This document shows positions 40,193 through 46,458 of a stretch of DNA of 46,458 nucleotides, in pieces. A model generated the notes under the pieces. That model saw only the letters and a list, made by a program, of their open reading frames with translations, was not told the DNA's origin and did no database searches. A program made the translations under genes and the position numbers. The stretch covers positions 1 through 46,458 of the forward strand of contig CAAFLE010000101.1 in assembly GCA_900763675.1 (NCBI GenBank). Direction: 5' to 3'. The DNA comes from an uncultured Oscillospiraceae bacterium. GTDB lineage: Bacteria; Bacillota; Clostridia; Oscillospirales; Oscillospiraceae. Numbering within the stretch: the stretch's first letter is position 1; every line of letters begins with the position of its first letter.

Positions 40193-40456
40193 ATGTCCAC
40201 GCCTTCCGTGATCGTCGTTTTGATCGTCGCCGCCATTTTTCTCGTATTCTTTTTCCGGCTGATAAAGCTGCCGCTCAAATGGGCGTTCAAGCTGCTGCTG
40301 CACGCGCTCGCCGGGTTCGTGCTGCTGTTCCTTTTGAATTTCTTCGGCTCGTATCTTGACATTTCGCTGGAAATGAGCTGGCTGAACGCCATCGTCTCCG
40401 GCGTACTCGGCGTGCCGGGCGTTGTGATACTGCTGATCTTCAAGTACATTCTCTGA
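40193..40456 (+). CDS. bofA: Pro-sigma-K processing inhibitor BofA family protein
   Basis: An 87-residue membrane protein with two to three helices and the family-like LKWAFKLLLHALAGFVLLFLL segment. In B. subtilis, BofA holds the SpoIVFB protease inactive in the mother cell until the forespore signal arrives. Many Clostridia keep bofA although pro-sigma-K control differs. The ATG at 40193 has AAAGGAG 8 bases upstream; the longer frame from 40097 lacks a site. It stands alone and ends in a bidirectional terminator. It is the clearest hint in the window that the organism sporulates. Confidence 0.8.
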   Translation: MSTPSVIVVLIVAAIFLVFFFRLIKLPLKWAFKLLLHALAGFVLLFLLNFFGSYLDISLEMSWLNAIVSGVLGVPGVVILLIFKYIL

Positions 40457-40465
40457 TGAAAAAAC

Positions 40466-40500
40466 GTCCGGGCAGACGCAGGTCTGCCCGGACATTTTTT
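40466..40500. terminator. Bidirectional terminator between bofA and the 68-residue membrane protein
   Basis: A perfect 12-base-pair stem (40466-40477 and 40482-40493) with a 4-base loop and A-run/T-run flanks on both sides. The right-hand T-run reaches the stop codon of the minus-strand gene. Confidence 0.9.
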
Positions 40501-40705
40501 ACGCCGCGCCGAAGAAGCGGAACACGGCGGTCACGTAGATCAAAAGCTGGTCGCGGCTGACAAATTTTGTCATGTCCGCAATGTCGGTCGTCTGGATCAG
40601 ACGCTCGATGCTGCCGCCGGTCGCGTACGCCACGGCGAGCAGCGCAATGCCGAGGATCATAAGTACGGAAAAAACGATGGCGACCCATCTCCAAACCTTA
40701 CTCAT
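40499..40705 (-). CDS. Small membrane protein of unknown function
   Basis: A 68-residue protein with a basic start (MSKVWRW), one clear membrane helix (about 8-30) and a second hydrophobic stretch near the C-terminus (LLIYVTAVFRFFG). Its 5' end overlaps the upstream Glu/Pro-rich gene by 8 bases, so translation is coupled. I do not recognise a family. Constant pairing with the DUF1700-like protein would suggest one membrane complex. Confidence 0.6.
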   Translation of the reverse strand: MSKVWRWVAIVFSVLMILGIALLAVAYATGGSIERLIQTTDIADMTKFVSRDQLLIYVTAVFRFFGAA

Positions 40706-42014
40706 CGCAGTTCGCCCCCTTCTTCGGATACAGAATCGAGCGGTAGATGCTGCGCGTGAGACGCACCGTAAGAGTGCAGCCCGACACGGCGATCGACACG
40801 CCCGCCCAGAGAAGCAGCAGCGAAAGCGCGAACGACGCGAGCGTCGCGCCCGCCGTCAGCAGCAGGTCCGGCATATAGCCGATCGCGCCGCCGAAAACAT
40901 ATCCGGTGAGATAAACGCCCACCATGCACAGCGCAGCGCCGACGGCGAGGACCGCAAGCCCCAGCCCGAGCGAAAGCCCGAACAGCACCGCCCAGAGAAC
41001 CAGCATCGGGATCGTGACGACCACCGCGGCGAACGCCCGACCGCCGGACACGCGGGGGCGCTCCTCGATCTCTTCATAATAGTACTCTTCTTCCCCGCCG
41101 TCCCCGGACGGCTCCGCCGCCGGGACCGGTGCGGTCTCCGGCTCGTCCGGTTCGGCGGAAAGGACGATCTCCTCCGGTTCTTCGGGCGCGGCGGTCTCCT
41201 CCGGCTCTTCCGGGGTCTCCGGTTCCGCCGGTTCCTCCGCATCCGGCTCTTCCGTATCCGATTCCGCGGGGACGGCTTCCGGTTCTTCCGGCACGGCGGG
41301 TTCTTCCGCTTCAAGAGTTTCCTCCGAAGGCTCGTCCGCCGGTTCCTCCGACAGGGCTTCCGCGGCTTCGAGGATGATCTCGCCGATCATCTCGTCCGCC
41401 GGCGGCTCCGCTTCGGGAAGCTCCGGTTCGACCGGCTCTTCCTCCGGTTCCTCCGGCTCGGCGACCGGTTCCGGCTCCGGTTCGGTCACGGCAGGCTCCT
41501 CCGGGAGCGAAAGATCCAGCTCCGGAAGATCCAGCCCGTCGAGATTCAGCTCCGGCAGCACAGAAAATACCGGCGGTTCAGGGATAACGGGTTCCGGTTC
41601 GGTCACGATCTCTTCCACGATCTCCGCCGTCTCCGTCAAAGGCTCCTCGATCGGCTCGTCCGCCGGTTCCTCCGGCAGAAGTTCTTCCTCCGGCTCGGCT
41701 TCTTCCGGTTCGGTTTCCGTATCGGCGGCTTCCTCCGCCGCTTCCTCGAACACGGCTTCCGTTTCTTCCGGCTCCGCAGCGATTTCTCCGTCGGTAAAGG
41801 GCGTTTCACCGTTCGCCACCGCATCGCGGTATTCCCGCTCGATCTGCAAAACCTGACGCACCGGCGAGCCGAAGCAGCGGATCACCGCGGCTTCTCCCTC
41901 CGGTCCGGCTTCATCGAACATACGCTCGTACCGGTTGAGAACGCGCTCGCGCTCGGCGGCGTCAAGAAACGCCAGCAGACTGCGCAGCTCTGCCATGAAG
42001 CTCTTTCGGTTCAT
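40698..42014 (-). CDS. DUF1700-like membrane protein with a long Glu/Pro-rich region
   Basis: A 438-residue protein starting at ATG 42014 (GGGAGGT upstream; the frame is open to 42053). Residues 1-75 are like the small helical DUF1700 domain (MNRKSFMAELRSLL, then RYERMFDEAGPEGEAAV). Residues ~76-332 are almost only Glu, Pro, Ala, Val, Asp and Thr in degenerate EEP-type units with no predicted fold. Residues ~340-438 hold three to four hydrophobic helices and end in a basic tail. DUF1700 proteins (YoaS/HAAS-type) often sit with PadR regulators; none is here. Function unknown. Confidence 0.7.
   Translation of the reverse strand: MNRKSFMAELRSLLAFLDAAERERVLNRYERMFDEAGPEGEAAVIRCFGSPVRQVLQIEREYRDAVANGETPFTDGEIAAEPEETEAVFEEAAEEAADTETEPEEAEPEEELLPEEPADEPIEEPLTETAEIVEEIVTEPEPVIPEPPVFSVLPELNLDGLDLPELDLSLPEEPAVTEPEPEPVAEPEEPEEEPVEPELPEAEPPADEMIGEIILEAAEALSEEPADEPSEETLEAEEPAVPEEPEAVPAESDTEEPDAEEPAEPETPEEPEETAAPEEPEEIVLSAEPDEPETAPVPAAEPSGDGGEEEYYYEEIEERPRVSGGRAFAAVVVTIPMLVLWAVLFGLSLGLGLAVLAVGAALCMVGVYLTGYVFGGAIGYMPDLLLTAGATLASFALSLLLLWAGVSIAVSGCTLTVRLTRSIYRSILYPKKGANCDE
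41019..41790 (-). repeat. Low-complexity Glu/Pro coding repeat
   Basis: The part of the preceding gene coding for the Glu/Pro-rich region consists of irregular repeats of GAGGAACCGG-like units. There is no fixed period, but the same 6- to 9-base words recur many times, making slippage and recombination likely. Confidence 0.7.
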
Positions 42015-42060
42015 GGTGGGACACCTCCCATTCGTACTGTTACTATTTGTCATATTCCAG

Positions 42061-42088
42061 ATTATACTATTCCATATAGCCTTGTCAA
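42061..42088 (-). promoter_or_regulatory. Promoter of the DUF1700-like operon
   Basis: On the minus strand TTGACA (42083-42088), 16 bases, TATAAT (42061-42066): full consensus, divergent from the proS promoter. Confidence 0.85.
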
Positions 42089-42109
42089 GAGCTTACCGCA
42101 CGACAAACC

Positions 42110-42138
42110 TTGACAATACGCTCTCTCTACAATAAAAT
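42110..42138 (+). promoter_or_regulatory. proS promoter
   Basis: TTGACA (42110-42115), 17 bases, TAAAAT (42133-42138). Only 59 bases separate the -10 from the start codon, so there is no room for a T-box leader. Confidence 0.8.
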
Positions 42139-42197
42139 ATTGCAGTTAAATCCGCGGTGGGAGAAGGGCTTCCGCCGTTATAAAAGGAGAAGAGAAC

Positions 42198-43634
42198 ATG
42201 GCGAAAGAAAAAATGGTGGAACAGATCACCAATATGGAAACCGATTTTGCGCAGTGGTACACCGACATCTGCCGCAAAGCCGAGCTGGTGGAGTATGCGT
42301 CCGTGAAGGGCTTCACGATCCTGCGTCCCTACGGCTACGCGATCTGGGAGAACATCCAGCAGATCATGGACGGCGAATTCAAAAAGACCGGTCACCAGAA
42401 CGTGGCGATGCCCGTTCTGATCCCCGAAAGCCTTCTCAAAAAGGAAGGCGAGCTGGTAAACGGCTTCGCGCCCGAGGTGGCATGGGTCACGAAGGGCGGC
42501 AGCGAAGAGTTGGAGGAGCCGCTGGCGTTCCGCCCCACGAGCGAGACCATGTTCTGCGACCACTGGTCGCGGGTGCTTCACTCCTACCGCGAGCTGCCGA
42601 TGCTTTATAACCAGTGGTGCTCCGTCATCCGCTGGGAGAAAACGACCCGTCCGTTCCTGCGCAGCCGCGAGTTCTGGTGGCAGGAGGGTCACACCATCCA
42701 TGAGACCGCCGAGGAGGCCGAGGCGGAGACCGCGCAGCAGCTCAAGTGCTACGCCGACTTCTTTGAAAACGTTCTCGCCATCCCCGTCGTTCCGGGTCGG
42801 AAAACCGAGAAGGAAAAATTTGCCGGCGCGGAAGCCACGTATACCTGCGAGTGCATGATGAAGGACCACAAGGCGCTGCAGGGCGCGACGTCCCACTACT
42901 TCGGCGACAAGTTCTCCCGCGCCTACAACGTCACGTTCACCGGGCGCGACAACAAGGTGCAGTATCCGTTCCAGACGTCCTGGGGCTCCACGACGCGCAT
43001 GATCGGCGCGGTCATCATGGCGCACGGCGACAACAACGGTCTTGTCCTGCCGCCGAAGATCGCCCCCATCCAGGTCATCGTCCTGCCCATCGCGCAGCAC
43101 AAGCCGGGCGTACTCGAAAAGGCGCAGGAGCTGGTCGACCGGCTCACAAAGCTGGGTCTGCGCGTCAAGGGCGACTTTACCGACAACTCCCCCGGCTGGA
43201 AGTTTGCCAACTGGGAGATGAAGGGCGTGCCGCTGCGCATCGAGATCGGTCCGAAGGACATCGAGAACAACCAGTGCGTCGCCGTCCGCCGCGACGACCG
43301 CGAGAAGCAGTTCCTCTCGCTCGACGAGCTGGAGACGAGAGTCCCCGAGCTGCTCGACGCCGTGCAGAAATCGCTGTACGAAACGGCGAAGGCGAACATG
43401 GAAGAGCATACCTACCCCGCCTACTCGCTCGAAGAGGCGAAAAAGATTCAGGAGGAAAAGGGCGGCTTCATCAAGACGATGTGGTGCGGCGAGCTGGAAT
43501 GCGAGATGAAGATGAAGGAGCAGGCGGGTATGTCCAGCCGGTGTATGCCGCTGCATCAGGAGCATCTTGCCAACACCTGTCCCATCTGCGGAAAGCCCGC
43601 CAAGCACATGATCTACTGGGGCGTGGCATATTGA
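42198..43634 (+). CDS. proS: Prolyl-tRNA synthetase, short (archaeal/eukaryal-like) type
   Basis: The 478-residue class II synthetase attaches proline to tRNA-Pro. The motif 2 region (RWEKTTRPFLRSREFWWQEGH) and motif 3 region (WGSTTRMIGAVIMAHGD) are clear; the long editing insertion of the E. coli type is absent. The C-terminal zinc-binding domain (CGELEC, then CPICGK) marks the archaeal/eukaryal-like ProS found in many Clostridia. AAAGGAG precedes the ATG by about 9 bases. It is monocistronic, with a promoter and a terminator. Confidence 0.95.
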   Translation: MAKEKMVEQITNMETDFAQWYTDICRKAELVEYASVKGFTILRPYGYAIWENIQQIMDGEFKKTGHQNVAMPVLIPESLLKKEGELVNGFAPEVAWVTKGGSEELEEPLAFRPTSETMFCDHWSRVLHSYRELPMLYNQWCSVIRWEKTTRPFLRSREFWWQEGHTIHETAEEAEAETAQQLKCYADFFENVLAIPVVPGRKTEKEKFAGAEATYTCECMMKDHKALQGATSHYFGDKFSRAYNVTFTGRDNKVQYPFQTSWGSTTRMIGAVIMAHGDNNGLVLPPKIAPIQVIVLPIAQHKPGVLEKAQELVDRLTKLGLRVKGDFTDNSPGWKFANWEMKGVPLRIEIGPKDIENNQCVAVRRDDREKQFLSLDELETRVPELLDAVQKSLYETAKANMEEHTYPAYSLEEAKKIQEEKGGFIKTMWCGELECEMKMKEQAGMSSRCMPLHQEHLANTCPICGKPAKHMIYWGVAY

Positions 43635-43640
43635 GTTTTA

Positions 43641-43669
43641 AAAAAGAGAGGATTTTTTCCTCTCTTTTT
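43641..43669 (+). terminator. proS terminator
   Basis: A 12-base-pair stem (43641-43652 and 43658-43669) with a 5-T loop; the A-rich left arm and T-rich right arm make it usable as an intrinsic terminator. Confidence 0.8.
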
Positions 43670-43753
43670 CTATTCCCCGGAACTTTTTCCCTTTGCATTG
43701 CGTCTAACAATCAGAACCCCTCGAAAACGAATTTCTACGGGAGGTATATTCCG

Positions 43754-44860
43754 ATGAAAAAGACAACCAAGCTCCTTGCTCTCACGCTTGCGGTCCTTCT
43801 CGCGCTCGGTCTCGCCGGGTGCGGGGCGAAAACCCTGAGCGTCACGTCCGACGCAGCCCCCGCCCCCGCCCCCGCCGCCTACCCATATGCAGAATCCCCG
43901 GCGGAGCCGGAGTTGGGATTTGCCATGGATGAGGAATCCGGGTTTGCCAACACCGCCTCGGCGGGCGGGCTGTACGGTGCGGATGACGCCGGCGGCAGCC
44001 GCACTGCGCTCGATGAACCCGCCGACATGAGCGAGAAAATCATCTACAGCGCCGACGCGACGCTCGAAACGACCGAATTTGACGCCGCGCTCGAAAAAAT
44101 TCAGGCGCTCGTCAAAGAGCTGGGCGGGTTTATGGAAAGCACCAGCGTTTCCGGCAACAACTATTCCTCCATCGCCCGCGGCAATACCGGCGGACGCTAT
44201 GCGTCCTTCACCATCCGCGTGCCCAGCGACAAGTTCTCCGCGCTCACCGGCTCGCTCTCCGACATCGGCAACGTTCCTCACTGCAGCACGTATATGCAGA
44301 ACGTGACGATGGAGTACTACGACGTGCAGAGTCGTCTTGAAGCCTATAAAACGCAGGAAACCCGGCTTCTTGAGATGCTCGCCGTTGCCAAATCGGTCGA
44401 GGATATGCTCGCCATCCAGCAACAGCTCACCGAGGTGCAGTACGAGATCGACTCGCTCACCGGGCAGCTTCGCTACTACGACCATCAGGTCAACTACTCC
44501 ACCGTGACGCTCTACGTGACCGAGGTACGCGAGTATACGCCCGAGCCGACGATCACGCTCACCTACTGGCAGCGCATGACCCGCGGCTTTTCCGAATCGC
44601 TCAAGGGCGTCGGCAAGTTCTTCCAGGATCTGTTTCTCTGGTTCGTGACGAGCCTGCCGTGGCTCGTGCCGCTCGCCGCCGTGATTACCGGAGTCGTCGT
44701 TCTTATCCGCCGCGGTGTGAAAAAGCATCCGGAACGCGCCGCCCGCCGGGCGGAAAAACGCGCCGCAAAAGCGGAAAAACGCGCCCGGAAGGCAGCCGCA
44801 AAGGCGGCGGAAAAGTCTGCCGCGCCCACGGCGGAGCCGCCGAAATCCGACGATACCTGA
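43754..44860 (+). CDS. DUF4349 domain lipoprotein
   Basis: A 368-residue exported protein with a lipobox LAGC (C23), an Ala/Pro-rich linker (~30-50), the DUF4349 domain (~95-270, including MEYYDVQSRLEAYKTQETRLLEML and an adjoining coiled coil), one C-terminal membrane helix (~300-325) and an Ala/Lys/Arg-rich cytosolic tail (~326-368). A lipid anchor together with a C-terminal helix is typical of this family in Firmicutes; the function is unknown, perhaps envelope-linked. GGGAGG lies 9 bases ahead of the ATG. Confidence 0.87.
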   Translation: MKKTTKLLALTLAVLLALGLAGCGAKTLSVTSDAAPAPAPAAYPYAESPAEPELGFAMDEESGFANTASAGGLYGADDAGGSRTALDEPADMSEKIIYSADATLETTEFDAALEKIQALVKELGGFMESTSVSGNNYSSIARGNTGGRYASFTIRVPSDKFSALTGSLSDIGNVPHCSTYMQNVTMEYYDVQSRLEAYKTQETRLLEMLAVAKSVEDMLAIQQQLTEVQYEIDSLTGQLRYYDHQVNYSTVTLYVTEVREYTPEPTITLTYWQRMTRGFSESLKGVGKFFQDLFLWFVTSLPWLVPLAAVITGVVVLIRRGVKKHPERAARRAEKRAAKAEKRARKAAAKAAEKSAAPTAEPPKSDDT

Positions 44861-44876
44861 TCCTCTCTCCTCCCCT

Positions 44877-44910
44877 CGCCCCGGTGCGCCGCACCGGGGC
44901 GGTTTTCTTT
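44877..44910 (+). terminator. Terminator behind the DUF4349 gene
   Basis: A perfect 11-base-pair GC stem (44877-44887 and 44891-44901) with a 3-base loop, then GTTTTCTTT. Confidence 0.88.
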
Positions 44911-44963
44911 GCTGCGGCAGGGCTTTTCCGCCAAAAAATCCGAGGTTTTTTCGTCATTTTCCC

Positions 44964-44992
44964 TTGACCGGACAGGCGGTATGTGGTATATT
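44964..44992 (+). promoter_or_regulatory. Promoter of the rpmG-secE-nusG-rplK operon
   Basis: TTGACC (44964-44969), 17 bases, TATATT (44987-44992). A leader of about 105 bases follows, with a 7-base-pair hairpin (45009-45015 with 45030-45036) and a second imperfect stem near 45055-45078. Confidence 0.75.
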
Positions 44993-45103
44993 AACCCTAC
45001 CTGTCGGTCGAGAGGTTTATTTTTTATGCCCTCTCGCACCCATACAGGGAGGCATACGCACGCGGAAAGCGCTGCGTAAATATTACAAGGAGGTGCCGAA
45101 ATA

Positions 45104-45268
45104 ATGGCGAAAGCAGGTTCGCGGATCAAGATTACCCTGAGATGCAGTGAGTGCAAGCAGCGGAACTACAACACCATGAAGAACAAGAAAAATTCTCCCG
45201 AAAAGCTCGAGATGAATAAGTATTGCCCCTTCTGCCGCAAGCACACCAAGCACGTCGAGACGAAGTAA
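45104..45268 (+). CDS. rpmG: Large ribosomal subunit protein bL33
   Basis: A 54-residue zinc-ribbon ribosomal protein. Two cysteine pairs (CSEC at about 14-17, CPFC at about 41-44) mark the zinc-binding form of L33. AAGGAGG lies 10 bases ahead of the ATG. It is the first gene of the conserved rpmG-secE-nusG-rplK block; the secE ATG is 27 bases behind its stop. Confidence 0.95.
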   Translation: MAKAGSRIKITLRCSECKQRNYNTMKNKKNSPEKLEMNKYCPFCRKHTKHVETK

Positions 45269-45295
45269 TGAGTGACGTGAGAAAGGATGCATCCA

Positions 45296-45571
45296 ATGGC
45301 TAACGAAGAAAAGAAACCCGCCGCCCCTCAGACGAAGGGCGCAGCCGTCAAGCGGACGGACAAGAAGCCCGGCTTCTTCAAGCGCGTCGCCAAGTGGTTC
45401 CGCGAGATGAAGAGCGAGCTGAAAAAGGTCGTTTGGCCGACCCCCAAGCAGTTTGGCAAGAACACGCTGGTCGCGCTGGTCGTTATGGCAGCCGCCGCCG
45501 TTGTTCTGTGGGGCTTTGACTCTCTGGCGGACGCCGCCGTCAAAGCGCTCATCACGTTGGGGACAGCCTGA
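45296..45571 (+). CDS. secE: Preprotein translocase subunit SecE
   Basis: A 91-residue single-helix SecE of the short Gram-positive type. The basic amphipathic part FREMKSELKKVVWPTPKQ (about 36-53) precedes the membrane helix (about 59-79). Its Lys/Ala/Pro-rich N-terminus is unstructured. Start at 45296 (AAAGGA 8 bases upstream); an ATG three codons earlier lies too close to the same site. The stop overlaps the nusG start by one base (TGATG). Confidence 0.95.
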   Translation: MANEEKKPAAPQTKGAAVKRTDKKPGFFKRVAKWFREMKSELKKVVWPTPKQFGKNTLVALVVMAAAAVVLWGFDSLADAAVKALITLGTA

Positions 45572-46098
45572 TGGCGGAAAACGCAAAATGGTATGTGGTC
45601 CACACATACTCCGGTTATGAGAACACGGTCGCCGCTTCCATTATGAAGGCGGCGGAGAACCGCCAGATGCAGGACCTGATCCAGGAGGTCAACATCCCTC
45701 TGGAAACGGTCGTTGAGCATACCGACGGCGGCGACAAGGAAGTCGAGCGCAAGGTTTTCCCCGGCTACGTGCTGGTGAAAATGGTGCTTACGGACGAAAG
45801 CTGGCATCTCGTGCGCAACAGCCGCGGCTGCACCGGCTTCGTCGGCTCCGACGGAAAGCCCGTACCTCTGACCGAGCAGGAGATTCTCGATCTCGGTGTG
45901 GAACGCAGAGAGATTTCCGTGGGCTTCGAGCTTGGCGACACCGTCAAGGTCATCGACGGCCCGCTGGAAGGTTTCCTCGGCACGGTGGACGAAATCGACC
46001 CCGAAGGGAACAGCGTCCGCCTCATCGTCTCCATGTTCGGCAGGGAGACGCCGATTGATCTGGAACTCGACCAGGTCGAACCGGTCAAAGAAGAATAA
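45571..46098 (+). CDS. nusG: Transcription termination/antitermination factor NusG
   Basis: A 175-residue factor with an N-terminal NGN domain (WYVVHTYSGYENTVAAS at its start; PGYVLVKM near 64) and a C-terminal KOW domain (GDTVKVIDGPLEGFLGTVDEID near 126-147). It binds RNA polymerase and affects pausing, Rho action and coupling to ribosomes. Translation is coupled to secE by a one-base overlap. rplK follows after 20 bases. Confidence 0.97.
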   Translation: MAENAKWYVVHTYSGYENTVAASIMKAAENRQMQDLIQEVNIPLETVVEHTDGGDKEVERKVFPGYVLVKMVLTDESWHLVRNSRGCTGFVGSDGKPVPLTEQEILDLGVERREISVGFELGDTVKVIDGPLEGFLGTVDEIDPEGNSVRLIVSMFGRETPIDLELDQVEPVKEE

Positions 46099-46118
46099 TT
46101 CTGGAGGTGCTTTAAAAA

Positions 46119-46458
46119 ATGGCACAGAAAATAGTTGGCTATGTCAGATTCCAGGTTCCCGCCGGCAAAGCGACTCCGGCTCCCCCCGTGGGTCCGGCTC
46201 TCGGTCAGTACGGCGTGAACATTTCCCAGTTCACCAAGGATTTCAACGAGCGCACCAAGGGCGATATGGGTCTTATGATCCCTGTCGTCATCACAGTTTA
46301 TGCTGACCGCAGCTTCACCTTCATCACCAAGACGCCCCCGGCGGCCCTGCTGATCAAGAAGGCGTGCGGCATTGAGACCGCCTCCGGCGTGCCTCAGCGC
46401 GACAAGGTCGCCACCATCAGCAAGGAAGATGTCCGCAAGATCGCCGAGCAGAAGATGC
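46119..46458 (+). CDS. rplK: Large ribosomal subunit protein uL11, N-terminal part
   Basis: 113 codons are visible before the window ends; uL11 has about 140 residues. The N-terminal PAGKATPAPPVGPALGQYGVN (the proline-rich thiostrepton-site region) and TKTPPAALLIKKACG are diagnostic. GGAGG lies 11 bases ahead of the ATG. Behind secE-nusG this is the standard order; rplA would be expected next, beyond the window. Confidence 0.96.
   Translation, partial: MAQKIVGYVRFQVPAGKATPAPPVGPALGQYGVNISQFTKDFNERTKGDMGLMIPVVITVYADRSFTFITKTPPAALLIKKACGIETASGVPQRDKVATISKEDVRKIAEQKM

Noticed and set aside
41374..41856. Ser/Gly-only plus-strand frame (160 codons)
   Set aside because: It is the reverse reading of the Glu/Pro repeats; repeat DNA stays open in several frames.
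42139..42197. T-box riboswitch ahead of proS
   Set aside because: Only 59 bases lie between the -10 and the start codon; no specifier stem or T-box sequence is present.
1..46458. CRISPR arrays, insertion sequences, phage genes or attachment sites
   Set aside because: No regularly spaced repeats, transposase or integrase motifs, or tRNA-flanking direct repeats were seen. The truncated genes show no IS at their junctions.

Overview
The window is GC-rich chromosomal DNA of a Gram-positive, probably spore-forming member of the Bacillota, most likely class Clostridia near the gut Oscillospirales. The grounds are a BofA-family sporulation membrane protein, an Rrf2/NifS/NifU iron-sulfur set, CsoR, PRD-type PTS regulation, YitT and DUF1700-like membrane proteins, a PrsA-like anchored parvulin, a short ProRS with a C-terminal zinc domain, strong Shine-Dalgarno sites and near-consensus sigma-A promoters. 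The lineage is an inference from gene content; there is no 16S gene here. I see no IS element, phage, integrase or CRISPR array.

Layout. 1-2.96 kb: accessory cluster (SAM methyltransferase end, ATC-hydrolase-like protein, ketopantoate-reductase-like protein, four-helix membrane protein, second methyltransferase cut off at its 3' end). 2.96-3.82 kb (minus): ThyX-like protein and cysteine-rich small-domain protein. 3.94-4.18 kb: decayed YczE-like gene. 4.2-6.4 kb (minus): iscR, iscS, iscU with matching candidate operators at two promoters. 6.5-7.6 kb: lrgAB. 7.7-9.95 kb (minus): polytopic GT-C-like protein plus GT2 glycosyltransferase. 10.0-12.97 kb: csoR-copA, where the copA frame runs on into a CopZ-like domain that has its own ribosome binding site. 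13.1-14.9 kb: lipoprotein joining a propeller-like region to a PstS-like domain. 15.2-23.8 kb: a nine-gene PTS operon (SIS protein, PRD regulator, EIIA, NanE-like epimerase, second SIS protein, EIIB, EIIC, HPr, EI). 23.8-26.2 kb (minus): mtnA, a CPBP protease and TetR. 26.3-28.4 kb (minus): corA and prfB. 28.6-30.15 kb: prs and pth. 30.2-33.5 kb (minus): MOSC remnant, tcdA, anchored parvulin, protein tyrosine phosphatase. 33.65 kb: tRNA-Gly(GCC). 33.8 kb: decayed MATE gene. 34.0-35.6 kb (minus): candidate 20-residue protein, LUD protein, YitT protein. 35.7-39.95 kb (minus): type IIA topoisomerase pair whose B subunit is broken by one in-frame TAA. 40.2 kb: bofA. 40.5-42.0 kb (minus): two membrane proteins. 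42.2-44.9 kb: proS and a DUF4349 lipoprotein. 45.1-46.5 kb: rpmG-secE-nusG-rplK.

How the parts work together. The 15-24 kb operon encodes what looks like a complete phosphorelay (EI, HPr, EIIA, EIIB, EIIC) beside two phosphosugar enzymes and a regulator with its own EIIB-like and EIIA-like domains. It reads as a self-contained import, catabolism and sensing unit for an unidentified sugar, possibly an amino sugar. The csoR-copA/copZ unit is a copper-export circuit with a textbook operator. Most transcription units end in strong hairpins, several usable from both sides.

The most unusual points are the nonsense codon in the topoisomerase B gene, the copA-copZ read-through fusion, the operon-borne EI/HPr pair, the two genes that keep both ends but lost their middles, and the small ORF behind the LUD gene.
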